DNA of 64,000 nt, from assembly GCF_021917145.1 (NCBI RefSeq), contig NC_061061.1:11695448-11759447 (forward strand), read 5' to 3'. This document shows positions 30,696 through 40,480 of the stretch, one piece after another. This DNA is from Hypomesus transpacificus. Taxonomy: Eukaryota > Chordata > Actinopteri > Osmeriformes > Osmeridae. The notes under the pieces are model-generated. The model was not told where the DNA came from. It saw nothing but the letters and a program-made list of their open reading frames with translations, and made no database searches. How positions within the stretch are numbered: the first letter of the stretch is position 1; each line of letters starts with the position of its first letter. The position numbers were made by a program, and so were the translations under genes.

Positions 30696-31928
30696 CAGAT
30701 TGAGAGAGCATATGAAAGCGAGTGAGAGGAAGAGAGGGGAGAGACATAGAAAGTGAAACGAGCGAGAAAGCGGCGAGACCAGGGCTAAGAGAGAGGCAGC
30801 AGACCGGGGCAGCAGTTGCCTCTCCTCCGTCAGAGATTTACTACTGCAGTCTCCCAGAATCCATTTCACAGTGAATGATCAGGAGTCATGTGACCTGCAC
30901 GGACCTGAGCTGAGAGGCTTAACTGGAGGCATGAGCTAAAACAGAAACCGGGCAGAATAACAAGCCCTTCGTGACGCATCACCCTCTCAACACCACACAT
31001 CACATCACCGGCAACAACACGCTCTGTTAATATTCACATAACAACTCATATATTTTGCATCCTAATCCAGCACACACATTGTGGTTCCTACGTTTCAAAG
31101 TCTAAATCCTGTTGAGGGCTCAGTCGCGATAATAATGCACCAGTAGGGTAAAAATGGTGTTATCAGCTTAATTGCCACAATGAGTGATGACCTTTGATTT
31201 GTTTCAGCCACTAGCTTAACACATGATCGTAAGACAGCATCAACTGGGAATAGAAAGGACCTGAAGCTAGCCACTGGGCTAAAAATGAATGAGGCTTGTC
31301 ATGAGTCAAACGAAAAGAAACGGAAAAAAGCTCTTCGATCTCGTGTTGAACAAAGCAAACCGGCGCAGCGCACGTCGCATCACAGCCGGCGAGAAAACCA
31401 GCCGAGCGAAAACAACAACAACAACAACAGCAGCAGCAGCAGCCGACCCTCCACTGCCCGGCAGCCTACCTGAGTCTGTGAAGCCCGTAATGGCAAGGGA
31501 GTATTTCTCCAGCGCGTCGGCAAACTGGCCGTTCTTGAACAGCAGGTTTCCTTCGTTCTTCAGCCGGGCCAGTGGAGGAGGCAGGGCCCCCGCGGGGGCA
31601 TCCAGGTTGCTGCCTCCCTCTCCGCCGACGGGGGAGGCTGCCGGCCCCGCTGCCTTGGAGCTGATCTGCTCCGCCGTGCCCCTCCTCCCCCCTTGAGCTC
31701 CGTTGGTCTGGGCCTTGTCCGTGGCCTCCTGGCCGGCCAGCTTGTACTTGTCGGCGCTCCCCCCCCTGCCCCTCCAGTGTCCGTGGGAGCTGTTGGCCTC
31801 TCCGTGTGGGGCCGCGTCGCCTCGACCATGGGGCTTCTTCTGCGCATTCCCCATGTCTCCCCTCTCGTCAGGAGCAGCTGTACGCTCCCCTCCCACACTC
31901 TGGCTAGGCTCGACCGGACGAGCTGCAG

Positions 31929-31959
<31 letters not shown>

Positions 31960-34900
31960 CGGGAGCGATGGGACACGCCCACAGGACGCAGTCAGAGCTT
32001 ACATCACGGTGGGGGGAGGGGTCCCCTCCCCCCGGCCACTTGAAAGGGGAGTTCCAGGAAACCGCTCTCTTTCACAACGGCAGCCGGCGGGGGAGGGGCG
32101 GAGGGGGAGCGTGCGCACATTCTGTGAAGTGTTGTGCTCGTATGGTAGACTGGCCAGGGTACGGCTGTGTGTGTGTGTTGTGTGCGCACGGGGAGGGGTT
32201 CCCCTCCACAGGATGTGGGTTAGAAGGGTATCAGCAGGGCTGTGCGGGATAGATAGACCTGTCTGAAACCCTCACCGCACACCGAGGCCTCGCACAATCA
32301 CCCGCACCATTAGCAGGAGTGATTCTACTGGTGGATTAAAGGACAAATCCCTTGTCAGGCGCTTAGAGTAGGGATTGAATGATCAGAGGAGAGCCAAGCA
32401 CACATTCCACTCTGCGACATAACACTACAGTCCTTCTGTGTAAAGCACCAATGAGATCTCCTCACGTTGTGACATGTTACGGGTTATCTTTATGGTGTCA
32501 GTCCACCAGACTCTGGTAAATGAGAGCATTGGAGCATTGTTAAACCTACCACACAGAGGCTGTGCTCAGGATGTTAAACTCTTTGTCTTAGACTGGGGGG
32601 GGGGGGGCGGGGGGGGGGGGATCAGGCCCAGCATCTTAACTAATTAAGGGTTGGCTGCTCTGGTTGTCTGGGAGCGAGAGAGAGGGTGGGGAGGGTGGGG
32701 AGGGTGGGTGGGATGCACCTATTTCAGGTTCAGGTTCAGTCAAAACTGGAAACCATTTGGTGTTAGGATCAATGGGAATGTCAATACAAAGTCCAGCCTT
32801 TCGTGTCTTTTTATAATAATAATAATACAGAAATGTGGGTCTATTTATATATGTTGAGCATGTTCTGCTATATGCAGATAGTTGACTTATTCCCACGGCT
32901 TGACTGCCTTGGGAACCAGCTGATGTCACGTTTTCATGTTTTGTTCTGAGGGTGGAGTCGACCATGACGCATGTAAAGCCCTACATACACATCTTCCACC
33001 ACCCTAAACAGATGGATTAACATAGGATGGGCGAGAACGCCCACGCTTAAAACAGTCCCCATGCTCCTAATCCCTTCCTCTCTCACCTCCATCCTCCACT
33101 TCCTCCTCCACTTCCTCCTCCACTTCCTGGATCAGCATCCTCTTGCCTCTCCCTGGGCGATCCCCAGTACTGTCATCTATCTTCTTATCGACCTCTTTAA
33201 GGAGTTTCTGAATGGGAACAGGAACAGGAAAATAAACAAACGGCTTAAGTGGTTATATTGGGACGGATCCGTTTCCTAGATACGTAGCACAACAAAATCA
33301 ATACCACTTCCTTCGTGTGGAGGCACCAACAGCGACACCCAGTGGACATTTACATGTATTCATTTAGCAGACGCTTTTATTCAAAGTGACGTCCAAGAGA
33401 GAGCTTTACAAAGTGCATAGGTCACTGATAATAACAACACACAGAGGTACTGAGTGTCGGGGATGGGGAAACGTCCTATCATTGGACCGTGTCTAAGTTG
33501 CGGAGGGTGTATGGTACGTACGCTGGCGGCCAGGTTGTGAGGTTCCGCCTGCAGCACGGTCCTCAGGTTGTCCGCCGCCTGCTCGTACCGTCCCAGCTGC
33601 TTCTCCACGGTGGCCCCACGCAGCAGAGCTTAAAGAACACACCGGAAAAACAAGATCTCCTCATTCTGTAAACCGTTGTATCCGGTGACAATGTGAGTGA
33701 TAATGGTTCTCTTATTTTTTCGTTTCTTTTTCTCTCTCTCTCTAGTATTTGTCATTGCTCTAAACCTCCCGTCAGGAGATTGGCCAGCTTTCACACAATC
33801 CTACAGTGCTGGACTCAGTTGTTTTATCACCATCCACTTGCGAGTGACGACCTGACCTTTCATGTTGCTGGGCTCCATCTCCAGGACCTTCTGGCTGTCC
33901 CTGAGGGCGTTGTGCCAGTGCTGCAGCTTGATCTCTGCCTGGGCTCTGTTGTTGTAAGCCGCCACCGTTGGTGCCAGAGCCACACTCCTGCAGCCCCCCC
34001 AAACACAGATAGTACAGACACACGGTAGAGACATTCAGTAGAGAGAGGCAGTAGAGACACAGTAGAGACAGACAGTAGAGAGAGGCAGTAGAGAGAGGCA
34101 GTAGAGACACAGTAGAGACAGACAGTAGAGAGAGGCAGTAGAGACACAGTAGAGACAGACAGTGGGGACAGATAGATCGGTGCACACAGAGCAGACAGTC
34201 AAGACTGAGGGAAATCGAGACGTTCTACATTTTCCCCTTCCCCTCGTTCAATTCAAAACGTCGGAACGCTAATGGCTGTTCTCAGGCTGGATATTGTCTC
34301 CTCCCTGAGGTCATCAGCATCAGAATAGAGCGAAGCACCGTGTTTAGAGAAGCTGTGAGTGGTCTCACCTGGTGTAGAAAGCCACAGCCTCCTCGAAGGC
34401 ATTCGCTCTGAAGGCCTCGTTCCCTTTGTCCTTCTCACGGCTGGCGTGGAGGACCTTCTCCTGATTTGTCAGGCCTGAGAGCGCACACTGTCCCGTCAGC
34501 TGTGTCCACACCACAGAGAGGAGACGGAACGCACACAGACGGGAAAGCGACGTACCTGTTGTATTCAGGCTAGTCTTGATTTGAGGATGTTCGGAATTGA
34601 TCATCGCGGGGGACGTCTTAGTGACATTGCTGTCGACCTTATCACATTCCTTGTCAACGTCGAACCTGGGATACACATTGACAGGGTGCTGATGAGACGG
34701 AGGGAGTGTAGCTGTGGTGTGGACGAGCTTGACCTGGGAAGGAGCTCTCCAGGCAGAAGAAGAGAATACAACTCACTTGTCCCAGTCTCCATAATCTCGA
34801 GGTGCAGCGTTCCTGGAGGACTTTCTTAGTCCTTTTGGACCAGCGGTCTGTCATTGAAAGCAGTTGAAAAGAATAGAAAACACTCAGTTTTGGACATCTA

Positions 34901-35697
34901 ATAATACCATTGTCAGAGAGGTGAACTGAACCATTTTTTTGGAATGACTTTACCTGACTAAGAGGAAGAGAACAGTTCGAGCCACGCACTGGAGGGAAGT
35001 TCTCGAGGTCAGAAAAACCTAATGACTGCTTTTTCAGCTCCCCCTCAACCCCCTTGGCTTCCTTCTCCCATGTCTGAGAATAAGTTAGTAGGTAAGTAAT
35101 TGTCATTTTTACAAACAATTGTAAATCTTGGTGATTTAATGTGTTTGTTTTTATTTAAGTGTGTTTGTATGTGTGTGTGGGGGGGGGGGGGGATGATGCT
35201 AATTTGACCATCCCATAGAGGTTGCTGTAACAGTTCAGTAGAGGAGAAGTACCTTCATCTCCACAGTGATCTGAGTCCATTCATCCGTAGAGAGACTAGC
35301 AGCTGTCGCTACAGGATTCTCCTTCCGGAGGGCGCGGCTCTTAGGGTCCAGTTTCTCCAGGTGGTTCTCACAGAACTGGGTCAGGTGAGGATAGATGCCC
35401 TCATCTCCTGACCTATGACAGAGTGGTTGGCACAATACACCAGAACATTCTCTGACACGTGGACACTGTATGAAGTATGTGCTGACTATTCAAGTAGTTA
35501 CAATTACAATTAAGGACTTAAAGTATGCATTTATAGATATCTAAACGTTCTCTCTGAGAATTTTAGTACTACCTGAGAATTTTTAAAATCTTCTCCAGAT
35601 ACTTCACGTTAGTGCATTTCTCAATGTACCCATAGTCCAGGTGGTCAACTGGTACGGTCCCGTGGCCATTGATCGACACCTCTTCTTGGTCCAGCAT
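25198..35697 (-). CDS. spag1: Sperm-associated antigen 1, TPR co-chaperone (18 coding exons, 940 aa)
   Basis: A cytoplasmic R2TP-like co-chaperone adaptor needed for axonemal dynein arm preassembly. Exons in transcript order: 35697-35573, 35412-35253, 35073-34954, 34847-34777, 34665-34556, 34474-34369, 33987-33857, 33628-33522, 33207-33087, 31922-31470, 29908-29809, 28828-28676, 28244-28087, 27448-27307, 26446-26320, 26100-25942, 25776-25426, 25326-25198; 2823 nt in phase. The protein has three TPR clusters (about 203-310, 467-586 and 644-750) with motifs such as AYNNRAQAEIKL, YSNRAACYLKDG and YTNRALCYLK. An RPAP3-type C-terminal domain follows (about 800-925, starting near NAYEFGQSLNAA). Human is 926 aa. 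The start is uncertain: the ATG at 35697 is in frame, but the ATG at 35723, whose peptide looks like the human start, is out of frame. Head-to-head with fbxo43. Confidence 0.95.
26935..27190 (+). repeat. Degenerate GGCTAGCAA-type tandem repeat (spag1 intron)
   Basis: Short 9-10 bp units such as GGCTAGCAA, AGCTAGCAA and GGCTAGTAT follow each other with drift. It lies in the intron between the exons at 27448-27307 and 26446-26320. Confidence 0.7.
27915..27951 (+). repeat. (GT)n microsatellite
   Basis: An uninterrupted GT tract lies in a spag1 intron. A second GT tract is at about 28990-29031. Confidence 0.9.
29371..29676 (+). repeat. 38-bp minisatellite, 8 copies (spag1 intron)
   Basis: The unit contains GGAGGGATGGAGGGACAGAT followed by AGGGTCTTTACCCTGGAA. 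Copies are almost identical, suggesting recent expansion. It is preceded by a (GGAA)n and purine-rich tract at about 29215-29370. Confidence 0.9.
29909..31469 (-). other. spag1 intron, no gene seen
   Basis: The intron between the exons at 31922-31470 and 29908-29809 contains the GA tract and an (AAC)n(AGC)n trinucleotide tract at about 31406-31442. The trinucleotide tract lies within 30 bp of the donor at 31469-31464. No other feature is supported. Confidence 0.6.
30620..30690 (+). repeat. (GA)n microsatellite (spag1 intron)
   Basis: A GA tract with a few GAAA interruptions. It gives false Leu/Ser frames on the minus strand. Confidence 0.9.
31923..33086 (-). other. spag1 intron, no gene seen
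   Basis: The intron holds a (GA) tract at about 31930-31960, a G-run pair at about 32597-32622 and AT-rich DNA. No exon, RNA gene or transposon is recognised. Confidence 0.6.
33352..33440 (+). repeat. Dispersed repeat, second copy of the 3822-3890 element
   Basis: It shares about 70 bp with 3822-3890, including AGAGAGCTTTACAAAGTGCATA and the following CACTGATAATAACAAC. It is preceded by an ATTTAGCAGACGCTTTTATT motif also seen at 4653-4696. Confidence 0.65.
34022..34165 (+). repeat. Tandem repeat of AGAGACAGACAGTAGAGA-type units (spag1 intron)
   Basis: Units of GACACAGTAGAGACAGACAG and AGAGAGGCAGT alternate. On the minus strand this reads as a false CLYCLSLL-like repeat frame. Confidence 0.8.
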
Positions 35698-35723
35698 TGA
35701 GGAGACATCTTTTGCACTCATGG
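35604..35723 (-). CDS. Overlapping upstream ORF at the spag1 start (39 codons)
   Basis: The first ATG of the spag1 exon (35723) opens a frame that overlaps the main CDS and ends at TGA 35606-35604. Its first residues, MSAKDVSS, look like the human SPAG1 start as I recall it (MTTKDYPS), but the frame is shifted by two relative to the conserved region. A TCTC doublet (35701-35704 on the complement) may be a 2-bp duplication. It could be a genuine uORF, an allele or an assembly error. Confidence 0.5.
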
Positions 35724-36300
35724 CTAAAATCAGATGAAAACGATATAGGTTTAGGTATGCTGCTGACTCGCTAGCCAGTGACTAAACGTCAATTTAAGCT
35801 CTAGCAAGTCTAACCACTTGCCGGTGTGTCCTGTACAATATTTTAGCTGAAATTGATTTTAAAAAAAGTGGCAGATGATTAGTGATGATGACGTCGTACT
35901 AAAAGCAATCAAATCCTGTAGTAACTTCCAGTGAAACACTTTGATACAATACATTTCCTAGCTAATCCGGATGGTAAAAATAAGGTTACCTGTACGTTAC
36001 CTACCTAATAGTTCAACTTTATCTACGAGGTAACTTCACAACAGCGTGACAACTACACTCGATGAGTTGCTATGGTAACAAGATTCCGTCTGCGAAGGCG
36101 GAAACACGTGATACCTGCCCTATCACTTTAGTTGGTGAAGTTCCCACGAAATTTGAAACGTGGCCACTAGTCCAGATAGAAAACAGGGTGAACGAGGAAG
36201 AGTCATAGCGAGGGAGTGCAAGAAGGTGGTTCTTGCAACCTTGATGCAAGACAAACGGAATTCACAATATTTTTATTGACAGTTTGCTTTTTGTTAAAGG
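35724..36300. promoter_or_regulatory. Shared head-to-head promoter of spag1 and fbxo43
   Basis: Less than 600 bp separate the spag1 start exon (minus strand) from the donor at 36301 (AAAGG|GTAAGT) that closes the inferred non-coding fbxo43 exon 1. The interval contains an X-box at 36066 and an E-box CACGTG at 36105-36110. Start sites are not resolved. Confidence 0.55.
36066..36079. promoter_or_regulatory. spag1: Perfect RFX X-box (GTTGCTATGGTAAC)
   Basis: The 14-mer GTTGCTATGGTAAC is a palindromic-type X-box with both half sites intact. RFX factors use such sites to drive ciliary genes. It lies about 370 bp upstream of the spag1 start codon, which fits the role of spag1 in dynein arm assembly. 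Binding is inferred. Confidence 0.75.
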
Positions 36301-37177
36301 GTAAGTCGATGGCTTTGCGCTGAATGACTGAATTTCTTATGAATTTAAAACGATGGGCTACATACTAGCTAAATGGTGTTGAACCAAACTAGCTTAGTAC
36401 ATGTAAGCACAGTGCTTATTTCTGCTTTGGGCAAACTCAAACAGCCAATGTGTATTACACAATAGCATGTATAAAGATATGCATAAATGCACCTACATTG
36501 CGGCCCTTTTGGAATTTACAGTGAAATACTGCTGTCTAATATTTTCCCAATGCATGGTTGGCGAGAGGCGAGTAAGTTGGCCAAATGGTACGCTTGGATC
36601 GATCTCTTAATAAGACTGTGGGTTGTATTAAAATGAGCCCCATGGGAACGTCGAAGCCAGCTGATGCCTGATGACGCTACTAGCCTGACTCGAAATATGG
36701 CGGCCACAAGGACAATTTAGGCGGGCGATAAGAATGGTAGTCATGGGGATTCCAAGAGCGGACAATTTAAACTGAGCGAGGGGATTTAAATTAACCTTGC
36801 TGCACGCGCTCACATGGTAACGACCCCCTTGTTGTTAAGCTTTGGCTACCTGCTTGGTTGTGTTTATAAACTTTGAGACGAACTGAAGGTTTTGGATAAT
36901 TTGAACAGCATAGTGAACTATATTCCACTAATATTCCAAGAAAGTTGCGAACTTGGTCATAGCAGTTTTTCCCTTTCTCACTCCAAAAGTGAGTTCAATT
37001 AACACTAAAGCTTGTAGAGCTTCCATTAATTAATTGGCTCGTTTATAAGTAAAAACTTACAGTAGCTGGCTAACTATCTACATACTGATATGGTGGTTGG
37101 CCACATGAACAAACTTTACAATTGTTTGTGGTTGTGTGTAGGTATGTTTTCTTACCACTGTGTCACTGTTTACATAG
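36301..37177 (+). other. fbxo43: First intron of fbxo43, no gene seen
   Basis: Bounded by the donor at 36301 and the acceptor ending at 37177 (ACATAG). The second exon opens 18 nt before the start codon. I see no RNA gene, and no POLR2K exon here or elsewhere between spag1 and fbxo43. Confidence 0.5.
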
Positions 37178-37195
37178 GGGGATCCTGAGAAGAGA

Positions 37196-39735
37196 ATGGA
37201 GCACAGCATGGGTTCTGATGTCCAGTTCCAGACCAGCAAGAGCAAACACTATGGCAGTTCCAGTGACAGTGGGTACCTGGATTCATTCCACAGCCCAGAT
37301 ATGAAAACTGGGCTCAAATGTGACCCATCACTGTCTTTTTGCGAAGACGGCTTTCATGAAACACCCAAAGAGAACTTTCTGCAGAGACGTGAACCCCGCT
37401 TGTCCCTCACTCCCAAGAAGGACAAAGACAGGGAGCCTGTCAGATGTCTAGAGAAGGAGTTAAGGAAGGAGCAGCCAGTGGTCACTGGCTGGTGTGAAAC
37501 TCCCAAAGTATCCAAAAGGGATGCCTCTCTCAGACGACGCCTTCTCATAAGCCAATCTGTCACAGAGGGTAAAACTGAGATCACTGGGACGCCGTGTACC
37601 AGAAAGACTGGACCCTCGGTCAACGTGAAGTCTCAGCGCATCAGCTCTAATGTTTTCCTCTACTCTCCCGAATCCAAGTTGATGGGAGCTTTAGCCACAA
37701 GCACTTTAAGACCTGAGGAGTTGCCTCTCTCCGGCAGAAAACGGCGCCTCCTGTTTTCTCACATGAAAACCTCCACCCTCGAAGATGGAAACTGCAATGT
37801 AGCCGACCTCCCCAGGTTCGACAAGAGGGGGTCCGAGTCTCTCACGGACACAGACTTGGACGAGAGCATCATCTCCTCCGATTGCCTCGCCACCGACATG
37901 CTGGAGACGCCGTGCCACGCCAAGTTCCTGTCCGCGGTGAAGGGGGGCTTCCAGACGCCCGTCAACCTGGCAGCCAACCTCTCCGAGAGCCCAAGCGTCC
38001 TGAGCACCCCCCCGTCTGCCACGCCCAGCCCCAAACTCGACGCCTCCATGTCCGAGGACAGCGGCTTCAGCTCCCTGGCCCTGGACAAGTCTCACGACTC
38101 CTCCGTGGATCACGACGGCTCCTTCCAGGACCTGCTGCCGTCCTCCACGGGAAAGGAGACGCCCCGCCTGGCCGAGCTGAAGAGGAGGTCCAGGCTGGAG
38201 CGCCAGCGCAGGCTTTCCACGCTCAAAGAGGGAGGTTCCCAATCGGAGGAGGAGGCCAGGGCCACCAGCAAACACCTTCGAGAGAAGACCCAGACCGACC
38301 AGGGACGGCAGCAACCTCAGCCACGAGGGAGCCTCTCCAAGGAGGACGAGGTCTTCCTACAGGTGACTCCCCTCCGAACTGAAACCTCCAGGCTGGAGGA
38401 CCTGTCCCTGACCCCAGCCCTGCAGATGGTCCGTGCCATGAGCCTGCGGACCGCCGGGATCCTCCCGGAGCAGACCAGCCTGGAGGAGCTATTGAGGGCC
38501 TCAAACACCCCAGAACCTTTTAGGACCACCATGCCCCTGGCCGGGCTGATTGGCAGGAAGATCGGCCTGGAAAAGGTGGATGTCTTCACGGAGCTGAAGA
38601 AGAGGAACCTGAGGCACATCCTGTCTATGGTTCTGAAGCAGCTGTCCCCTGAAGATATCTACAGGTGAATGGCTCTTATTGGATTCATTGGTTCATTTGA
38701 CCAAACAAATGCTCTGAAGTCAGTAACCGTAACTTGTTGTAGACCTATAGCAAGCTGCAAGATTATTATGAATTGAATTATTAAAGTGTTGTATGGGTTA
38801 TTTTCCACAGATTTAGTCAAGTCTGCACTTCCTGGAATTGCATCATCCAGCAAGACAAGATGGCCACTCGTAGGAGGAAACTTTACCTGAAGGAGGTGAA
38901 GATGGCGTTAGAGGTGAGGAAGATATGCCGACCTGACCATCGTTGTTTTGACCAAATCATGGATCTTGATCTTGTGTGTATTGTATCACCTGCAGTGGGC
39001 TTTTCAAGTCACCCCGGCCATGTGCTGTCAACTGGGATAGTCAGGCTGCTTGCCTAATTATAATGACTAAATCTGTTCCTCTGTGTATGTTTGTATTGTA
39101 GCTGGGCAGTGCGACCCATGTTCCTGATGCTGAGACCAGGCTGAACCTGCTGAACAGGTCTGCTCTCCGGTCCGTCCAGGCCCAGTCTACCACCCCCAGC
39201 ACTCGCACCCCCCAGTCAGCCCACAGCACTGGAACCCCAGTCCAGCACAACACTTCGTACTCGAGCAGCAAGCGGGACAAGTTCCTACAAGTGAGTTTAC
39301 CCACTTAAGGCTACTAGTTCTGGATTATTTTCCATCGTGTTCAACTCTTGGCATCATACTCGAAAAGGCAACCAGCACATTGCTACCTACAGATAATGCT
39401 CAAATGTATGTCCTATTCCTGTTTTTATTATATATAAATAGTTCATTTTAATAAAGCAGACTTTAATGGTCTGTGTTTCTACCAAGGTGGCAAAAACCCT
39501 CTTCAACGATGAGTCCCTAAAGGCATGCCCCAGATGCCAGCACCCGGCGCGATGCCACTCCGTCAAACGTGAGGGTGTGTGCAGCACAGCCGACTGTGGC
39601 TTCCAGTTCTGCACAGCATGCCTGTGTGCCTTCCATGGGTCCAAAGACTGTGAGAGCTTGTCTGCACATCGGCGCATGAAGAAGGATGTGCTTCCAGGCA
39701 GCGCTCAGAGCAAGCGCAACCTAAGGAGACTATGA
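37196..39735 (+). CDS. fbxo43: F-box only protein 43 / Emi2, APC/C inhibitor (4 coding exons, 669 aa)
   Basis: Emi2 keeps vertebrate eggs arrested in metaphase II by inhibiting APC/C-Cdc20. Coding exons: 37196-38664, 38811-38913, 39102-39290, 39487-39735; 2010 nt in phase. N-terminal DSGYLDS (24-30) matches a DSGx3S beta-TrCP degron, and EDSGFSS gives a second DSG. The F-box region spans about 455-505 ([19 protein letters not shown]). The zinc-binding region begins at C601 (CPRC), with later cysteines in [18 protein letters not shown] and a final C-x-H pair. The protein ends RRL, the APC/C-binding RL tail. Human is 708 aa. The related Emi1 gene FBXO5 has the same architecture; the neighbours spag1 and rgs22 make fbxo43 the right call. 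Confidence 0.93.
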
Positions 39736-40055
39736 ATGTATGACATTTTTGATGTGGCTGTGATTGTAGCTGGAAAATTACCTACAGGTGTTTTTTTCCG
39801 TACTTTTTTTTGTTTTTGAAACATTGTGGGGATGTTTCGTGATTTTTAATTATGAATCTGTGATGCCCTTGCCAGTAGATTTCCAATCAGACATGAAATG
39901 TGTTATTGAACTGGCTCCTCTTTGCACAAATGGATGTACATAATTTTCTCTTCTCTGAACTTGATTCTCAAACTTTTATCAGTGTGTCTTTGTATATATT
40001 GTTGACTCTGTACTACTGTTACAGATTCTTTTAAATAAAGGTTATTTTACAATTT
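39736..40055 (+). other. fbxo43: fbxo43 3' UTR
   Basis: Non-coding, AT-rich sequence after the stop, with a poly(A) signal AATAAA at 40034-40039. Confidence 0.7.
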
Positions 40056-40360
40056 TATGTCAGGGTTTTACATAATTTATTATTCAAATAAACCTTAACT
40101 GCACACCTTAACTGCACACCAATCATTTATTGTCCAATATCTCCATCTAGTGGTTAGTTTGAAGGCAATGTATTCGTGTGAAAGTAGATAAGAAACCCGT
40201 AGAACATTATTCCCATGTCGCTGGATAGAGACTGTTGTCTCTTTGTATTTAATTAAATCAAATATAATGCTGTATCGTAAAACCTGAATTCGAAAATGAA
40301 GGACAACCTAGATTAATATTTAACGTGACTTCCTCCTCAGTGCAGTGTGATTTGAGTTCA

Positions 40361-40373
40361 CCTCCATAGCAAC
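40361..40373. promoter_or_regulatory. rgs22: X-box-like half site upstream of rgs22
   Basis: CCTCCATAGCAAC, read on the other strand GTTGCTATGGAGG, has one good RFX half site and a poor second half. It lies about 110 bp upstream of the rgs22 ATG. Function is inferred. Confidence 0.4.
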
Positions 40374-40480
40374 GTAGCTACGTATCTTAATTATACTGAA
40401 AGGTTTTGTGGTTAGGAAGTGGCACGATTGGTCAGAACGTTCTGTGTTGATTGAGGTTATTGTCGGAAAACGCGTGAAGA

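Noticed and set aside
35724-37195. Search for POLR2K between spag1 and fbxo43
   Set aside because: No frame with the CxxC zinc motifs of this 58-residue subunit was seen.
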